DNA from: Sphingomonas sp. Leaf407
GTDB taxonomy: Bacteria > Pseudomonadota > Alphaproteobacteria > Sphingomonadales > Sphingomonadaceae
NCBI RefSeq assembly: GCF_001425385.1
Contig: NZ_LMQO01000001.1
Span: 1,154,833 to 1,218,832, forward strand
Length of the DNA: 64,000 nucleotides
Reading direction: 5' to 3'
The notes under the pieces are model-generated. The model saw only the letters and a program-made list of their open reading frames with translations, had not been told where the DNA came from and ran no database searches. Of this stretch, positions 62,758 through 64,000 are shown piece after piece. A program made the position numbers and the translations under genes. Each line of letters starts with the position of its first letter. Within the stretch, counting starts at the first letter, position 1.

Positions 62758-63726
62758 ATGCGGGTAGTCCTCATGCTGGCGGTAATCGCGGCGGCCGTGC
62801 TGTCGCTGTGCGTCGGGCCGGTGGCGCTGGGCGTCGATCGCGTCGCGGCGGCGGTGGCGGGGCAGGATGCGACCGCCGCGACGATCCTGTTCCAGTTGCG
62901 GCTGCCGCGTACCCTCGTGGCGCTGCTGGTGGGGGCGATGCTGGGGATCGGCGGGGCGGCGCTGCAAGGCTATCTGCGCAATCCGCTGGCCGAACCGGCG
63001 GTGCTGGGTGCGTCGAACGGCGCGGCGCTGGGCGCGGTCGTCGCGCTGTATTTCGGGTGGGCTGCGGCATGGCCACTGGCGTTGCCGGGGATGGCGATCG
63101 TCGGGGCGCTGGCGGCGCTGGTGCTGTTGTTCGCGCTCGCCGGGCGGGGGGAGAGTGCGCTGACGCTGATCCTCGGCGGGATCGCGGTGTCGATGCTGGC
63201 GGGCGCGGGGATCAGTCTGGCGCTGAACCTGTCGCCCAATCCGTTCGCGGCGATGGAGATCGCGACATGGCTGCTCGGCTCGATCGAGGATCGCTCGATG
63301 CAGCATGTGTGGATCGTGCTGCCCTGTGTCGCGATCGGCGCGGGGTTGCTGCTGGTCGATGCGCGCGCGCTCGATGCGTTGACGCTGGGCGAGGATGGCG
63401 CGCGGGCGCTGGGAGTCGATCTGGGGCGGGTGCGGCTGCGGTTGCTGGGCGGCATCGCGATCGGCGTCGGTGGCGCGGTGGCGGTGTCGGGGGCGATCGG
63501 CTTCATCGGGCTGATCGTGCCGCATTTCGTGCGGCCGTTCACCGACCGCTCGCCCTCGGCGACATTGGTGCCGTCGGCGCTGGCGGGCGCGGTGCTGCTG
63601 GTGCTGGCGGATAGCGCGGTGCGGCTGATCCCGACGCCGACCGAACTGAAGCTCGGCGTCGTCACCGCGCTGCTGGGGGTGCCGGTGTTCCTCGTCCACC
63701 TGTTGCGGGACCGGCGGCAATGGTGA
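62758..63726 (+). CDS. btuC: Cobalamin ABC transporter permease (FecCD/BtuC family)
   Basis: The 322-residue permease has about ten membrane segments and the FecCD blocks LRLPRTLVALLVGAMLGIGG, GYLRNPLAEPAVLGASNGAALGA and GAIGFIGLIVPHFVRP. It forms the inner-membrane channel for vitamin B12. I use the ATG at 62758; two GTG codons directly before it (62752, 62755) are alternatives. Its TGA overlaps the btuD start region by seven bases. Confidence 0.9.
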   Translation: MRVVLMLAVIAAAVLSLCVGPVALGVDRVAAAVAGQDATAATILFQLRLPRTLVALLVGAMLGIGGAALQGYLRNPLAEPAVLGASNGAALGAVVALYFGWAAAWPLALPGMAIVGALAALVLLFALAGRGESALTLILGGIAVSMLAGAGISLALNLSPNPFAAMEIATWLLGSIEDRSMQHVWIVLPCVAIGAGLLLVDARALDALTLGEDGARALGVDLGRVRLRLLGGIAIGVGGAVAVSGAIGFIGLIVPHFVRPFTDRSPSATLVPSALAGAVLLVLADSAVRLIPTPTELKLGVVTALLGVPVFLVHLLRDRRQW

Positions 63727-64000
63727 CGATCGCGACCGACAAGCTGTCGGTGACGCTGGGCGGGCGGCGGGTGTTGCACGACGTCTCGGTGACGCTGACG
63801 CCTGGCAGCCTCGTCGGGGTGCTGGGGCCGAACGGGGCGGGCAAGTCGACGCTGGCGCGCGCGTTGCTCGGGCTGGTGCGTACCCAGGGGCGGGTGACGA
63901 TCGACGGGCGGGCGGACCTGCGTGCTGCGGAGATCGCGCGGCGGGTGGCGTATCTGCCGCAGGGGCAGGTGCTGCACTGGCCACTGTCGGTCGAGCGGGT
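63720..64000 (+). CDS. btuD: Cobalamin ABC transporter ATPase, N-terminal part
   Basis: The gene runs off the right end of the window; 93 codons are visible from the ATG at 63720, which lies inside the end of btuC. VGVLGPNGAGKSTLARALLG is the Walker A region (residues 32-51), and VAYLPQGQ is the Q-loop. It would power BtuC. Walker B and the signature motif lie outside the window. Confidence 0.88.
   Translation, partial: MVTIATDKLSVTLGGRRVLHDVSVTLTPGSLVGVLGPNGAGKSTLARALLGLVRTQGRVTIDGRADLRAAEIARRVAYLPQGQVLHWPLSVER

Overview
The window looks like a chromosomal segment of a GC-rich alphaproteobacterium of the Sphingomonas type. The grounds are the very high GC content, dense operons whose genes overlap by ATGA or GTGA, large TonB-dependent receptors of the Xanthomonas/Caulobacter type, an S9 protein with a long N-terminal extension, and close similarity (recalled from memory) of the xylose genes to those of Caulobacter. 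No tRNA, rRNA, CRISPR array, transposase or phage gene was seen. All identifications rest on reading the sequence and on remembered family motifs; no search was run.

Layout. 0-2.2 kb: end of a lactate-oxidation operon (lutA partial, lutB, lutC). 2.4-11.4 kb: a glycogen operon glgP-glgB-glgC-glgA-glgX. 11.6-22.9 kb, opposite strand: a maltodextrin import and hydrolysis operon (TonB receptor, flavin-dependent halogenase homologue, secreted alpha-amylase, GH13 alpha-glucosidase, GH97 alpha-glucosidase, inner-membrane sugar transporter), with a divergent LacI-type regulator at 23.0 kb. 24.2 kb: a small MerC-type membrane protein with a metalloregulator-like palindrome at its 5' end. 24.6-34.5 kb: a xylose locus with the oxidative Weimberg route (xylE-like transporter, xylD, xylX, xylB, xylC), a LacI-type regulator and a divergent secreted GH3 glycosidase. 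34.6-42.7 kb: three overlapping halogenase-family genes and a divergent 1129-residue TonB receptor. 43-51.5 kb: mainly housekeeping (HI0933-type flavoprotein, DNA-deoxyinosine glycosylase, xseB, ispA, coaD, DedA, ctaA, rplM, rpsI, a methyltransferase) with three small unknown genes. 51.5-58.8 kb, leftward: phosphoesterase, MFS transporter, LOV hybrid histidine kinase, and the uronate genes kduI-kduD-kdgK. 59.2-64 kb: cobalamin riboswitch, btuB, btuF, btuC and the start of btuD.

How the parts fit. The region is largely a plant-polysaccharide utilisation region: starch oligomers, xylan oligomers and pectin-derived uronates are each handled by a dedicated set of genes, and the maltodextrin set lies next to glycogen synthesis and breakdown. 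Shared operator-like words tie genes into regulons. CATACGTATT occurs upstream of both the glycogen operon and the maltodextrin receptor/regulator pair. TGWTAGCGSTA-type words occur upstream of the xylose operon, between its LacI regulator and the GH3 gene, and on both sides of the halogenase/TonB receptor intergenic region. The most unusual element is the block of three halogenase-family genes, the middle one lacking every catalytic landmark of the family, which appears to belong to the xylose regulon.
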